Positions 43,301 to 54,027 of a DNA stretch of 64,000 bases are shown here, piece after piece. Positions within the stretch are counted from its first letter, which is position 1; every line of letters starts with the position of its first letter. The DNA is from Salinimicrobium nanhaiense. Its GTDB lineage: Bacteria; Bacteroidota; Bacteroidia; Flavobacteriales; Flavobacteriaceae. The DNA is taken from the NCBI GenBank assembly GCA_012038135.1, contig JAAVJQ010000002.1:248001-312000 (forward strand), read 5' to 3'. A program made the translations under genes and the position numbers. Below the pieces are notes generated by a model. It was not told the DNA's origin. It made no database searches and saw nothing but the letters and a program-made list of their open reading frames with translations.

Positions 43301-44455
43301 TTAAATTTCGTTCTTCCTCTTAGTTTTATACCACCTTTCGGGGATAATTTGATTACAGGCATCAAGATAATCTCCTTGCGTGCAAGGTAATAACGCATGC
43401 CTTTTAAGTTTATTATTTGCAGGTGAAATAAAAGGAATTTCTATCCACCAGCGACCACTCACGGGGCTTTTATAAAATACTAAAATCTCATCATCGATAG
43501 GGACCTGATATCTTATAAACTCTTTTTTTGCCGAAATAGTATTTTCGTTTTTCCTAAAATTTACTCCCTCAACGAAATACCATATCATTTGGGCCACCAG
43601 CATGTTAGCAGCAGGAAAATTAAATTCTGAAGTAAATTCATAGATCCCAAAAGAACTCACTTTATCACTGATACCTGCATAACGGGACAATGCACAGATC
43701 TCTTTTCCATCAAAACCGTTAGGAGATTGCAGCCTGTAATTGCCTAAAGCTCCACCGCTCACAGCTCCCATGTCCACTCCCACCAAATTGGCATCTCTCA
43801 TCACCGGTTCTACAACAGTGATATCACTGCTCACTTCCCCCAGCCTGTATGCATCAAAGAACAACCTATCCATTAGTTCGATCTCATCCTGAGAATTGAA
43901 GTAGGTTTGGTATCCCAGATTAGAATAATTGAAAAGATTGTATGGTTTGGTGACTACGATCTTACCTACATAAGAACGGTTACTCAACGGTTTATCGGCA
44001 TCTCCCAGGTCAAAACGGGAATCGATATTCACCATATTCACCATTTGCTCCACCCCATCATAAGCCCGGTATTGAGCATATAAAAGATCCTGACTTCCTC
44101 CAAGCACTATGGGAATTATTCCTTTTTTAAGACATTCGGCAACTGCCGATTGTACCGCATAAAAAGTATCCTCTACTGTTTCCCCTTTTTGGATATCTCC
44201 AAGATCGACCATCTTTAGGTGCCAGTTTCCCGGTAACAGATTATAAAATGCTTTTCGAATTCCGTTGAAGTTAAAGGGTTCTCCGCTTCGGTTTTCATCC
44301 AGGCGGTCTTCCAGTACTCCAAAAATGGCAATTTTCACCCCCTCCAGGTCCGGAAAGGCTTTATCTTCCAGATGCAACAGTAAATTTGATCCTATTTTGT
44401 TGCCAGCACCGGTGACCAACTCCTCGCTAACAGGGCTAAAAAAATCCAATTCCAT
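43301..44455 (-). CDS. Arginase/formimidoylglutamase-fold protein lacking metal-ligand histidines
   Basis: A 384-residue protein of the ureohydrolase fold, usually annotated as formimidoylglutamase in this family. The fold markers are present, but the canonical manganese ligands are altered: GGxHx appears as GGSQD (119-123, Gln for His), DxHxD as DSRFD (145-149, Arg for His), and the SxDxD region as GVDMG (226-230, only one Asp). Ureohydrolase catalysis needs these residues, so this is probably a non-catalytic family member. The gene lies three bases from topA and 113 bases upstream of gldK, on the same strand. I infer a structural or regulatory role; HutG activity is doubtful. Confidence 0.75.
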   Translation of the reverse strand: MELDFFSPVSEELVTGAGNKIGSNLLLHLEDKAFPDLEGVKIAIFGVLEDRLDENRSGEPFNFNGIRKAFYNLLPGNWHLKMVDLGDIQKGETVEDTFYAVQSAVAECLKKGIIPIVLGGSQDLLYAQYRAYDGVEQMVNMVNIDSRFDLGDADKPLSNRSYVGKIVVTKPYNLFNYSNLGYQTYFNSQDEIELMDRLFFDAYRLGEVSSDITVVEPVMRDANLVGVDMGAVSGGALGNYRLQSPNGFDGKEICALSRYAGISDKVSSFGIYEFTSEFNFPAANMLVAQMIWYFVEGVNFRKNENTISAKKEFIRYQVPIDDEILVFYKSPVSGRWWIEIPFISPANNKLKRHALLPCTQGDYLDACNQIIPERWYKTKRKNEI

Positions 44456-44458
44456 TAA

Positions 44459-47002
44459 TTACTTCTTTTTAGCAGCTGCTTTTTTGCGGGTAGTTTTCTT
44501 AGCCGCAGTTTTCTTTGTGCCTGCAGCTTTCTTCGCCGTCTTCTTTTTTGGTGCCTTTTTTTCGATGATCTCCTTCACCTCTTCCAGGCTAAGTTTCGAG
44601 GCATCAACAGTTTTAGGTAACTCTATTTTTGTTTTTCCTTTTAAAATATTTGAGCGTCCCCACCTGGCCTTCTCCACTCTAATTCCTTCTTCTTCCCAGT
44701 TATGGATCACTTTTTCGCGCTCCTTTTTGATCTTGTCCTCTATAAGCTCCTCAATATCTTCTGCGGAAAGGTTGTCAAAATCATATTTCTTGTTCACATT
44801 GATGAACATATCATCCCATTTAAGGAAAGGTCCAAACCTACCAACACCTTTTTGCACCGGAAGGTTTTTGTATTCATAGATAGGAGCATCTGCTTTTTCC
44901 TTCTCCTTAATAAGCTCTAAAGCACGCTCCATGGTTACTGAAATTGGATCCTCGCCTTTTTCCAGGGAAACAAATTTCTTTCCGTAGCGTACGTATGGTC
45001 CGAAACGGCCATTATTTACTTCTACCGACTCTCCTTTATATATTCCTAATTCCTTCGGAAGCTTGAACAGCTCCATCGCCTCTTCAAAAGTGACAGAATC
45101 CAGGGTCTGATCCGGAGAAAGGCTGGCAAATTTAGGTTTTTCCTCGTCTTCTACAGACCCCATTTGTACCATAGGTCCAAATTTCCCCAGTCTTACACTT
45201 ACCGGCTTTCCGCTAACAGGGTCCTTTCCTAAGATCCTTTCCCCAACTTCCCGGTCGGCATTTTCGGCCACGTCTTTTACATGAGGATGAAAATCATTGT
45301 AGAAATCCCTCATCATCTTAGTCCACTCCTCGTTACCTTCGGCAATTTCATCAAAATCCTGCTCTACCTTGGCGGTAAAATTATAATCCAGAATTCCTGA
45401 AAAATGGTTGACAAGGAAATCATTCACCACCATTCCTACATCTGTCGGCACGAGTTTTCCCTTATCACTACCTACAGTTTCAGTAAGCTTTTTCTCATTG
45501 ATTTTCTGTCCCTTCAGGGTTAGCTGTACGTAATTACGTTCGGTACCGTCCACTGAACCTTTTTCAATATAATTTCGGTTCTGGATCGTAGAAATTGTTG
45601 GCGCATAAGTGGAAGGTCGGCCAATCCCCAACTCTTCGAGTTTCTTCACCAAAGAAGCTTCAGTGTACCTGTAAGGCGGCCGCGTAAATCTTTCCGTAGC
45701 GGTTATGTAATTATTTTCAAGCTTTTCGTTTACTCTAATTGCCGGCAGCATTCCTTCCTGCTCCTGTAATTCCTCATCTTCATCATCTCTGCCTTCCAGG
45801 TAAACTTTCAGGAAACCGTCAAATTTCAGCACTTCTCCATTGGCAGTGAATTGCTTATCATGCTTATCTGCCTCAATTTTTACATTCGTGCGCTCCAGTT
45901 CTGCGTCACTCATTTGAGAAGCGATAGCTCTTTTCCAGATCAAGTCGTAAAGCCGCTGTTCATCCCGGTCTGCATTAACTGAATGTGCTGCAAAATTGGT
46001 AGGGCGGATAGCTTCGTGAGCTTCCTGCGCACCTTTGGTTTTACCCTTGAATTGTCTCGTTTTGCTGTACTTTTCTCCATAGGCGTCTAAAATCTCTTTT
46101 TTGGCGCCTTTTCTTGCATCATCAGAAAGGTTAACGCTGTCTGTCCTCATATAGGTAATATGTCCCGCTTCATAAAGACGCTGGGCCATGGTCATGGTCT
46201 TACTTACGGAAAAATATAATTTTCTTGCCGCTTCCTGCTGAAGGGTAGAGGTAGTAAACGGAGGTGCCGGAGATTTCTTTGCGGGTTTGGTAGTAAGATC
46301 GGCTACCTTAAAATTAGCTCCCAGGTTTTCTGAAAGGAACTGCTCAGCTTCGGCTTTGGTGTCAAAATTCTTCGGAAGTTTTGCCTTAAAGGCCTTTCCT
46401 TCTTCCGTAGTGAATTCAGCATCTATTCTAAATGAAGCTTCCGCTTTAAAACCCTGAATTTCCCGCTCTCTTTCAACGATCAATCTAACAGAAACCGATT
46501 GCACCCTTCCGGCTGAAAGTCCGCCTTTAACTTTTCTCCATAATACGGGAGAAAGTTCATAGCCTACCAACCGGTCCAGCACTCTTCTAGCCTGCTGTGC
46601 ATTTACCAGGTTGTAATCTATATCGCGTGGATTTTCAATGGCCTTTAGAATCGCAGATTTTGTGATCTCGTGAAAAACGATCCTTTTGGTTTTGTTCTTA
46701 TCAAGCTTCAGTTCTTCGGCTAAATGCCAGGCGATGGCTTCTCCTTCGCGATCCTCATCACTCGCGAGCCAAACCATATCGGCTTTTTTAGCGAGATCTT
46801 TGAGCTTCTTTACAACTTCCCGCTTATCTTTTGATACTATATATTTAGGAGTAAAATCACCCTCGGTATCCACTCCCAGCTCTTTGGTGGGGAGATCGGC
46901 GATATGACCAAAACTCGAGGCAACAGTATAATCCTTGCCCAGGAATTTTTCAATGGTCTTCGCTTTTGCGGGGGACTCTACGATCACTAAATTCTTTGCC
47001 AT
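44459..47002 (-). CDS. topA: DNA topoisomerase I
   Basis: An 847-residue type IA topoisomerase that relaxes negative supercoils. The TOPRIM domain at the start has NLVIVESPAKAKTIEKFLGK and LASDEDREGEAIAWHLAEE. The active-site Tyr lies in GHITYMRTDSVNLS. The C-terminal part has three topo-type repeats of the form GRFGPYVRYG / GRFGPFLKW, without Cys4 zinc fingers. The last 35 residues are almost pure Lys, Ala and Thr (PKKKTAKKAAGTKK...), a histone-H1-like tail. The promoter lies 20 bases upstream. Confidence 0.97.
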   Translation of the reverse strand: MAKNLVIVESPAKAKTIEKFLGKDYTVASSFGHIADLPTKELGVDTEGDFTPKYIVSKDKREVVKKLKDLAKKADMVWLASDEDREGEAIAWHLAEELKLDKNKTKRIVFHEITKSAILKAIENPRDIDYNLVNAQQARRVLDRLVGYELSPVLWRKVKGGLSAGRVQSVSVRLIVEREREIQGFKAEASFRIDAEFTTEEGKAFKAKLPKNFDTKAEAEQFLSENLGANFKVADLTTKPAKKSPAPPFTTSTLQQEAARKLYFSVSKTMTMAQRLYEAGHITYMRTDSVNLSDDARKGAKKEILDAYGEKYSKTRQFKGKTKGAQEAHEAIRPTNFAAHSVNADRDEQRLYDLIWKRAIASQMSDAELERTNVKIEADKHDKQFTANGEVLKFDGFLKVYLEGRDDEDEELQEQEGMLPAIRVNEKLENNYITATERFTRPPYRYTEASLVKKLEELGIGRPSTYAPTISTIQNRNYIEKGSVDGTERNYVQLTLKGQKINEKKLTETVGSDKGKLVPTDVGMVVNDFLVNHFSGILDYNFTAKVEQDFDEIAEGNEEWTKMMRDFYNDFHPHVKDVAENADREVGERILGKDPVSGKPVSVRLGKFGPMVQMGSVEDEEKPKFASLSPDQTLDSVTFEEAMELFKLPKELGIYKGESVEVNNGRFGPYVRYGKKFVSLEKGEDPISVTMERALELIKEKEKADAPIYEYKNLPVQKGVGRFGPFLKWDDMFINVNKKYDFDNLSAEDIEELIEDKIKKEREKVIHNWEEEGIRVEKARWGRSNILKGKTKIELPKTVDASKLSLEEVKEIIEKKAPKKKTAKKAAGTKKTAAKKTTRKKAAAKKK

Positions 47003-47021
47003 AGTATCTTTTTTAGTTCTG

Positions 47022-47029
47022 CAAAAGTA
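47022..47029 (-). promoter_or_regulatory. -7 box TACTTTTG for topA
   Basis: A minus-strand TAnnTTTG match 20 bases before the topA ATG. Confidence 0.55.
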
Positions 47030-47112
47030 TAGGAATTTTTAAATATCAGTTTTTTATTTTCAAAAATGCCATTTTAGGGGCCTCCCGAAAATGAATAATT
47101 TCCTCCTGTCAC

Positions 47113-47144
47113 TTTGTCATAACTCAACTAATATCTTATCTTTG
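47113..47144 (+). promoter_or_regulatory. Full Bacteroidota promoter for miaB (TTTG-N20-TATCTTTG)
   Basis: A -33 TTTG (47113-47116) and a -7 TATCTTTG (47137-47144) are separated by 20 bases, close to the ideal spacing. It is the best complete promoter in the window. The ATG follows at 47179. Confidence 0.75.
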
Positions 47145-47178
47145 CCCGTTCAATTACCTAATGGTACTTTTTTGAATT

Positions 47179-48624
47179 ATGGAGAAGATAATAGACGAAA
47201 AACAGCAGGGAAATGCACTGGTAATGGAGCCCAAATCGGGCAACGGAAAGAAGCTGATGATCGAGAGCTACGGTTGCCAGATGAATTTTAGCGACAGCGA
47301 GATCGTGGCTTCCATTCTTGCCAAAGAAGGATTTGACACAACTCAAAACCTCGAAGAGGCAGACCTTGTCCTTATTAATACCTGTTCCATTCGCGATAAA
47401 GCCGAACAAACGGTACGAAAGAGACTTGAAAAATATAATGCGGTCAAAAAAATAAACCCGGGAATGAAAGTAGGCGTACTCGGCTGTATGGCCGAACGTC
47501 TTAAAGCCCAGTTCCTGGAGGAAGAAAAAATCGTGGACCTCGTAGTAGGACCCGATGCCTATAAAGATCTGCCCAACCTCATCAACGAAGTTGAAGAAGG
47601 AAGAAACGCAGTGAACGTGATCCTTTCAAAAGATGAAACTTACGGAGACATTTCTCCGGTGCGTTTGCAAAGCAACGGAGTTTCAGCTTTTGTTTCTATT
47701 ACCCGTGGCTGCGATAATATGTGTACATTTTGCGTGGTGCCTTTCACCCGCGGCAGGGAACGCAGCCGGGATCCGCAAAGCATTATGGAAGAAGTGAATG
47801 ATCTGGCTCAAAAAGGCTTTAAGGAAATCACACTTTTGGGGCAGAATGTTGACAGCTATTTATGGTATGGCGGCGGACTCAAAAAGGATTTTAAAAATGC
47901 TTCTGAAATCCAAAAAGCTACCGCTACAAATTTTGCCGCCCTGCTAAGAATGGTTGCTGAAGCTCATCCAAAAATGAGGATCAGGTTTTCGACTTCCAAT
48001 CCGCAGGATATGACCCTCGACGTGATCGAGGCAATGGCAAAATACCCGAACATTTGTAAATATATTCACTTACCGGTACAAAGCGGAAGCGACAGGATCT
48101 TGAAAGCAATGAACCGCCTGCACACCAGGGAAGAATATTTTGAATTGATCGACAATATTAGAAGATTAATGCCCGATTGTGCCATTTCACAGGACATGAT
48201 CACAGGGTTCCCGACCGAAACAGAAGAGGATCACAGGGATACGCTTTCTTTGATGGAGTATGTAAAATATGATTTCGGATTTATGTTCGCCTATTCAGAA
48301 AGACCCGGAACTATGGCAGCAAGAAAACTGGAAGATGACGTACCCGAAGAAGTGAAGAAAAGAAGGCTTACAGAAATTGTAAACCTGCAGCAAAAACACA
48401 GTCATTACCGCACTCAGCAGTTCGTCGGCAAGACCGTAGAAGTTTTGATCGAAAAAGAATCTAAGAAATCTGACCTGCACTGGAGCGGAAGGACAAGCCA
48501 AAATACGGTTGCAGTCTTCCCGAAAGAAAATTATGTGGTGGGAGATTTCGTGAATGTGAAGATCAACGACTGCACCAGCGCTACTTTAATAGGAGAAGCG
48601 GTGGGATTAAGCGAGAATAATTAA
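47179..48624 (+). CDS. miaB: tRNA-2-methylthio-N6-isopentenyladenosine synthase
   Basis: A 481-residue radical SAM enzyme that adds the 2-methylthio group to i6A37 of tRNAs reading UNN codons. The N-terminal UPF0004 domain has three iron-sulfur cysteines ([25 protein letters not shown]). The radical SAM CxxxCxxC appears as GCDNMCTFC near 178, and [12 protein letters not shown] follows. A TRAM domain closes the chain (about 415-475). All motifs are intact, so function is well supported. Confidence 0.97.
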   Translation: MEKIIDEKQQGNALVMEPKSGNGKKLMIESYGCQMNFSDSEIVASILAKEGFDTTQNLEEADLVLINTCSIRDKAEQTVRKRLEKYNAVKKINPGMKVGVLGCMAERLKAQFLEEEKIVDLVVGPDAYKDLPNLINEVEEGRNAVNVILSKDETYGDISPVRLQSNGVSAFVSITRGCDNMCTFCVVPFTRGRERSRDPQSIMEEVNDLAQKGFKEITLLGQNVDSYLWYGGGLKKDFKNASEIQKATATNFAALLRMVAEAHPKMRIRFSTSNPQDMTLDVIEAMAKYPNICKYIHLPVQSGSDRILKAMNRLHTREEYFELIDNIRRLMPDCAISQDMITGFPTETEEDHRDTLSLMEYVKYDFGFMFAYSERPGTMAARKLEDDVPEEVKKRRLTEIVNLQQKHSHYRTQQFVGKTVEVLIEKESKKSDLHWSGRTSQNTVAVFPKENYVVGDFVNVKINDCTSATLIGEAVGLSENN

Positions 48625-48718
48625 GCCCCCCTGCCCCCGAAGGGGGAGCATAAATTGGGAGTGGGCAGTGGGCAGTAACTGATCCTTGAACTTTAAACTT
48701 TGAACCTTGAACTTATAG
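48625..48718. repeat. CCCCC/GGGGG palindrome plus CAGTGGGCAGT and TTGAACTTT tracts
   Basis: The spacer between miaB and the sigma-54 activator holds GCCCCCCTGCCCCCGAAGGGGG (arms 48634-48638 and 48642-48646), then GTGGGCAGTGGGCAGTAACT, then TTGAACTTTAAACTTTGAAC followed by CTTGAACTT. These are three of the low-complexity families seen elsewhere in the window. A promoter for the next gene is not evident. Confidence 0.7.
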
Positions 48719-49972
48719 ATGGAAAGTATACAGGCGATAAAACAGCGGTTTGGCATTCTGGGGAATGACCAGAAATTGAATCGGGCGGTGGAGAAAGCCA
48801 TGCAGGTTGCCCCAACGGATATTTCGGTATTGGTGACCGGAGAAAGCGGGGTTGGTAAAGAAAGCATCCCCAAGATCATCCATGCCTTATCCCATCGCAA
48901 ACACGGGAAATACATTGCCGTAAACTGTGGTGCCATCCCCGAAGGCACAATTGATAGCGAGCTTTTTGGGCACGAAAAAGGTGCTTTTACAGGTGCTACC
49001 CAAACCCGTAGCGGATATTTTGAAGTAGCCGATGGCGGCACGATCTTCCTGGATGAAGTGGGAGAATTGCCTTTGACCACGCAGGTGCGTTTGCTAAGGG
49101 TTCTGGAAAATGGAGAATTCATAAAAGTGGGATCTTCAAAAGTGCAAAAAACGAATGTTCGTATTGTCGCAGCTACCAACCTTAACATGGCAGAAGCCAT
49201 CAAAAAAGAGAAATTTAGGGAAGATCTTTATTATCGTCTAAGTACAGTTGAAATTTACCTGCCACCCCTAAGGGAGCGTAAAGATGATATTCACCTGCTC
49301 TTTAGAAAATTCGCGGCAGACTTTGCCATGAAATACAAAATGCCAACTGTAAGGCTGGAAGATGATGCGGTGGAGCTGCTTCAAAAATATCGTTGGAACG
49401 GGAATGTGAGGCAGCTGCGAAACATTGCAGAGCAAATTTCTGTGCTGGAGCAGGAACGAAACATCAATGCCACAATCCTTAGGGAATATCTCCCCGGCAT
49501 TGGCAGTAATTTGCCTGCGGTCATTCAAGAAAAGAAAAAGGATAGCGACTTCAGCAATGAACGTGAGATCCTTTACAAAGTGCTCTTTGATATGAAGAGC
49601 GATCTCCATGATCTCAAAAAACTCACCCTGGAGCTTATGGAAAATGATGGCCATAAGAATGTAAAGGAGGAGAATGAAAGCCTTATCAAAAAGATCTACG
49701 GAAATGATGAAGAGGAGATCATTCCTGAAGAAATAACAGACGAACAACTGGAAGTGCTTCAAATTACGCAGCAAAAAACGCCCGATAAGCAGGATAAATA
49801 TTATTTTGCTGAAGAAATTGAGGAAGAAGAAACGCTTTCCCTGCAGGATAAGGAGCTGGAGCTTATTAAAAAATCACTTGAGCGCCACAACGGTAAGCGC
49901 AAGGCTGCTGCAGATGAACTTGGGATAAGCGAACGCACCCTCTACAGAAAGATCAAACAATACGACCTCTAA
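48719..49972 (+). CDS. Sigma-54-interacting transcriptional activator (no receiver domain)
   Basis: A 417-residue AAA+ enhancer-binding protein. The sigma-54 interaction domain begins almost at residue 5: Walker A GESGVGKES (41-49), the sigma-54 contact loop GAFTGA (88-93), and the Walker B region near IFLDEVGELP. A Fis-type helix-turn-helix closes the chain (about 385-417, HNGKRKAAADELGISERTLYRKI). There is no N-terminal receiver or sensory domain, so activity must be controlled by amount or by a partner. It lies just before lptE, whose start is 28 bases after its stop, and may control envelope genes. Confidence 0.93.
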   Translation: MESIQAIKQRFGILGNDQKLNRAVEKAMQVAPTDISVLVTGESGVGKESIPKIIHALSHRKHGKYIAVNCGAIPEGTIDSELFGHEKGAFTGATQTRSGYFEVADGGTIFLDEVGELPLTTQVRLLRVLENGEFIKVGSSKVQKTNVRIVAATNLNMAEAIKKEKFREDLYYRLSTVEIYLPPLRERKDDIHLLFRKFAADFAMKYKMPTVRLEDDAVELLQKYRWNGNVRQLRNIAEQISVLEQERNINATILREYLPGIGSNLPAVIQEKKKDSDFSNEREILYKVLFDMKSDLHDLKKLTLELMENDGHKNVKEENESLIKKIYGNDEEEIIPEEITDEQLEVLQITQQKTPDKQDKYYFAEEIEEEETLSLQDKELELIKKSLERHNGKRKAAADELGISERTLYRKIKQYDL

Positions 49973-49999
49973 AATGTCATTTTTGACACCTTATATTTT

Positions 50000-50503
50000 A
50001 TGAAGAAAATTCAATTGCTGTTCGCCTCCCTCCTGCTGTTCACCTCTGTTTCATGTGGCATCTATTCTTTTTCGGGAGCCGATACAGGGGCCGCAGAAAC
50101 CTTTCAGGTGAATTATTTCCAGAATGCCGCTGCTATTGTGGAACCGGGAATTGACCGCACCTTCACCTTGCAGTTGCAGGACCTTATTCAGAGCCAGACG
50201 AACCTCAACCTTACAGATTCCAACGGCGATCTTGTCTATGAAGGAGAGATCGTAGATTATTATGTATCTCCTATGAGTGCCACTGCAGAAAGTACTGCCG
50301 CTCAAAACCGGTTGACAATCGTGGTACAGGTGAGGTTCTTTAATACTTTGGATCCCGAGAAAGACCTCGACCGCAGATTCTCCTTTTATTATGACTACCC
50401 GGCAAACGCACAATTACAGGGTGCAGTTTTAGCTACCGCCCTGGAGGAGATCTTTACCCGTATCACCCAGGATATATTTAATGCAACCTTAGCGAACTGG
50501 TAA
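50000..50503 (+). CDS. lptE: LptE-family LPS-assembly lipoprotein
   Basis: A 167-residue lipoprotein with lipobox SVSC (Cys19, followed by GIYSFSGA, the usual opening of Bacteroidota LptE). The LptE core includes FQVNYFQNAAAIVEPGIDRTF and DLIQSQTNLNLTDSNGDLVYEGEI, with the final helix LATALEEIFTRITQDIF. LptE forms the plug of the outer-membrane LptD/LptE translocon that inserts lipopolysaccharide. Its stop overlaps the next gene's start (TAATG). It sits downstream of a sigma-54 activator gene. Confidence 0.88.
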   Translation: MKKIQLLFASLLLFTSVSCGIYSFSGADTGAAETFQVNYFQNAAAIVEPGIDRTFTLQLQDLIQSQTNLNLTDSNGDLVYEGEIVDYYVSPMSATAESTAAQNRLTIVVQVRFFNTLDPEKDLDRRFSFYYDYPANAQLQGAVLATALEEIFTRITQDIFNATLANW

Positions 50504-51333
50504 TGAAACAGGAGGAAATAGTCACATTGCTGCAAGATCCCACGACCCTCAATTTTGAGGACACCAAAGCGCTGCACGAGGTTTTGCGACAGTATCCTTA
50601 TTTCCAGGCCGCCCGTGCCGTTCGGTTAAAAGGCCTAAAAAACCTCAACAGCCTCCATTATAATAAAGAGCTCAAATTAACCGCTGCTCATACGGCAGAC
50701 CGCGGAGTGCTTTTCGATTTTATAACTTCGGAAGAATTCAACCAGAATCAAATTGCCGAAACCATTAAAGAGCAATCCCAAAAGGAGAATCAGCCGCAAA
50801 ATGCAGCCACACCTGACGAGAACATGTCTCTGGATAAGGCTCTCAGAATGAAGTATCGGGAGTCTGAACAGGTATTCGATCCGGAGCTTTTTAGAAGCAG
50901 GGAGGAAGAGGAGAAAGCTTCAGGCGGGGAAGATGATCTCCAGATAGGCAAACCTTTATCTTTCGACAGAAATGAAAATCATTCCTTTTCAGAATGGTTA
51001 AAGCTGGCTTCGGCTAAACCGGTAAAGCGGAAGCAACAAACTTCAGAAGAAGAACCGCGCAACAGGAAGTTCGAACTCATAGAAGAATTTATTGCCAAGA
51101 GCCCTAAGATAAACCCAACAAAATCTGGCAAAAAGATCAACCTGGCCGAGGAGCATCTTACCGCGCCCGAAGCCTTGATGACAGAGACTTTAGCAAGGGT
51201 TTATCTGGAACAGAAAAACTACAAAAAAGCCATACAGGCATATAAAATTTTAATTTTGAAAAATCCGGAAAAAAGTGGTTTCTTTGCGGACCAAATTCGG
51301 GCGATCGAAAAATTACAAGACAATAACAGTTAG
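50503..51333 (+). CDS. Hypothetical protein with C-terminal TPR-like helices
   Basis: A 276-residue protein with no signal peptide or membrane segment. The N-terminal 60 residues are helical (ALHEVLRQYPYFQAARAVRLKG), the middle is charged and disordered (about 90-200), and the last 40 (AEEHLTAPEALMTETLARVYLE then AIQAYKILILKNPEKSGFFAD) form a TPR-like pair. Genes of this kind lie between lptE and secG in many Flavobacteriaceae; the function is unknown. It is translationally coupled to lptE and four bases from secG. Confidence 0.75.
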   Translation: MKQEEIVTLLQDPTTLNFEDTKALHEVLRQYPYFQAARAVRLKGLKNLNSLHYNKELKLTAAHTADRGVLFDFITSEEFNQNQIAETIKEQSQKENQPQNAATPDENMSLDKALRMKYRESEQVFDPELFRSREEEEKASGGEDDLQIGKPLSFDRNENHSFSEWLKLASAKPVKRKQQTSEEEPRNRKFELIEEFIAKSPKINPTKSGKKINLAEEHLTAPEALMTETLARVYLEQKNYKKAIQAYKILILKNPEKSGFFADQIRAIEKLQDNNS

Positions 51334-51336
51334 AGA

Positions 51337-51669
51337 ATGAGCACGTTTACAATCTTTTTAGCATTAATCATCATAGTAGCATTTTTGCTGGTAGTAGTTA
51401 TCATGGTTCAAAATCCTAAGGGTGGCGGACTTTCTTCTGCATTTGGCGGAGGCGCAAATCAAATTGGGGGAGTTCAAAAGACTTCAGACTTCCTTGACAA
51501 GAGTACCTGGACTTTAGCTACCTTATTATTAGTGCTTATCCTGCTTTCCAATGTAACTATAATGGATGGCAGCGGGGTTGGAGAATCAAAGATCATGGGT
51601 AGCGAACCTGAAGTAGAATCAAATGTTCCTGCACCTATTCAACCTCCGGCAGATACGCCACAGGAGTAA
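51337..51669 (+). CDS. secG: Preprotein translocase subunit SecG
   Basis: A 110-residue inner-membrane protein with two transmembrane helices (about 3-23 and 56-74) joined by a conserved loop (NPKGGGLSSAFGGGANQIGGV) typical of SecG. It supports SecYEG during export of unfolded proteins. The C-terminal tail (75-110) is acidic and Pro-rich. A strong terminator follows. Confidence 0.93.
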   Translation: MSTFTIFLALIIIVAFLLVVVIMVQNPKGGGLSSAFGGGANQIGGVQKTSDFLDKSTWTLATLLLVLILLSNVTIMDGSGVGESKIMGSEPEVESNVPAPIQPPADTPQE

Positions 51670-51690
51670 ACGACAGTATATAACATTTTA

Positions 51691-51724
51691 AATGCCGGCT
51701 TATGACAAGCTGGCATTTTTTTTT
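51691..51724 (+). terminator. Terminator after secG
   Basis: AATGCCGGCTT pairs with AAGCTGGCATT (one G-T pair) around a five-base loop, followed by a long T-run. Confidence 0.9.
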
Positions 51725-51747
51725 GATTTTTGTCAGCATTTTTCAAG

Positions 51748-51762
51748 TGGCACAATTTTCGT
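51748..51762 (+). promoter_or_regulatory. Imperfect sigma-54-type site upstream of groES
   Basis: TGGCAC-AATTT-TCGT (51748-51762) keeps the -24 TGGCAC and has GT where the -12 GC should be. Spacing is GG-N10-GT. It lies about 50 bases before the groES ATG, and a sigma-54 activator gene is 2 kb upstream. No CIRCE/HrcA palindrome is seen in this spacer. Confidence 0.3.
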
Positions 51763-51800
51763 CTTTAAGGCAATTCAAATAAAGAATTAATTAACTAAAA

Positions 51801-51808
51801 TACATTTG
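51801..51808 (+). promoter_or_regulatory. -7 box TACATTTG for groES
   Basis: A TAnnTTTG match ending four bases before the groES ATG, so the transcript would be leaderless or nearly so. It may be the main promoter of groES-groEL. Confidence 0.55.
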
Positions 51809-51812
51809 TAAA

Positions 51813-52088
51813 ATGGCACTAAACATTAAACCTCTTTCAGACAGAGTACTTGTTGAGCCTGCGGCAGCCGAAACTCAGACTGCATCGGGTATTTACATTC
51901 CGGAAACCGCAAAGGAAAAACCGCAAAAAGGCACAGTAGTAGCCGTAGGTGGCGGTAAAAAAGACCATGACATGACCGTTAAGGTTGGAGACAGCGTTCT
52001 TTACGGGAAGTATGCAGGTACCGAACTCAAATTGGAAGGTAAGGATTACCTTATCATGAGAGAGGATGATATTCTTGCCATAGTATAA
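51813..52088 (+). CDS. groES: Co-chaperonin GroES
   Basis: A 91-residue seven-subunit lid of the chaperonin. The family fold is complete: [11 protein letters not shown] at the start, the mobile loop [21 protein letters not shown], and the beta-barrel strands [15 protein letters not shown] and [14 protein letters not shown]. It caps GroEL to enclose folding proteins and is cotranscribed with groEL 104 bases downstream. Confidence 0.97.
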   Translation: MALNIKPLSDRVLVEPAAAETQTASGIYIPETAKEKPQKGTVVAVGGGKKDHDMTVKVGDSVLYGKYAGTELKLEGKDYLIMREDDILAIV

Positions 52089-52186
52089 TTACTGTGGTCT
52101 AGCCGTCAATCAACTTCCCGACGGTTTCCTCCCAATCAATTTTTTAAAACACTAACAATCCCCTTCAACAGGGACAAAAAAATTAA

Positions 52187-53830
<1,644 letters not shown>

Positions 53831-53880
53831 ATCTTTTGAGAGACTAGAAATTAGAACCTGGAGTCTAGACTCTTTAGAAT

Positions 53881-53912
53881 AAAACCCGCTTCATTGCTGA
53901 AGCGGGTTTTTT
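53881..53912 (+). terminator. Terminator after groEL
   Basis: A 13-bp perfect stem (AAAACCCGCTTCA / TGAAGCGGGTTTT) with loop TTGC, followed by Ts. Confidence 0.88.
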
Positions 53913-54027
53913 ATTTGTGGTTTTTGGACTGAAATAAGCAGTCATGTTGATCAGGATGAAGAACAATATAAGGGCTTCAAAATGACATTTTTGAAGCCTC
54001 CTCACTTTTTTCTTTACCGGCAAATTT

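Noticed and set aside
51725..51812. CIRCE (HrcA) operator before groES
   Set aside because: No TTAGCACTC-N9-GAGTGCTAA palindrome is present in the spacer.
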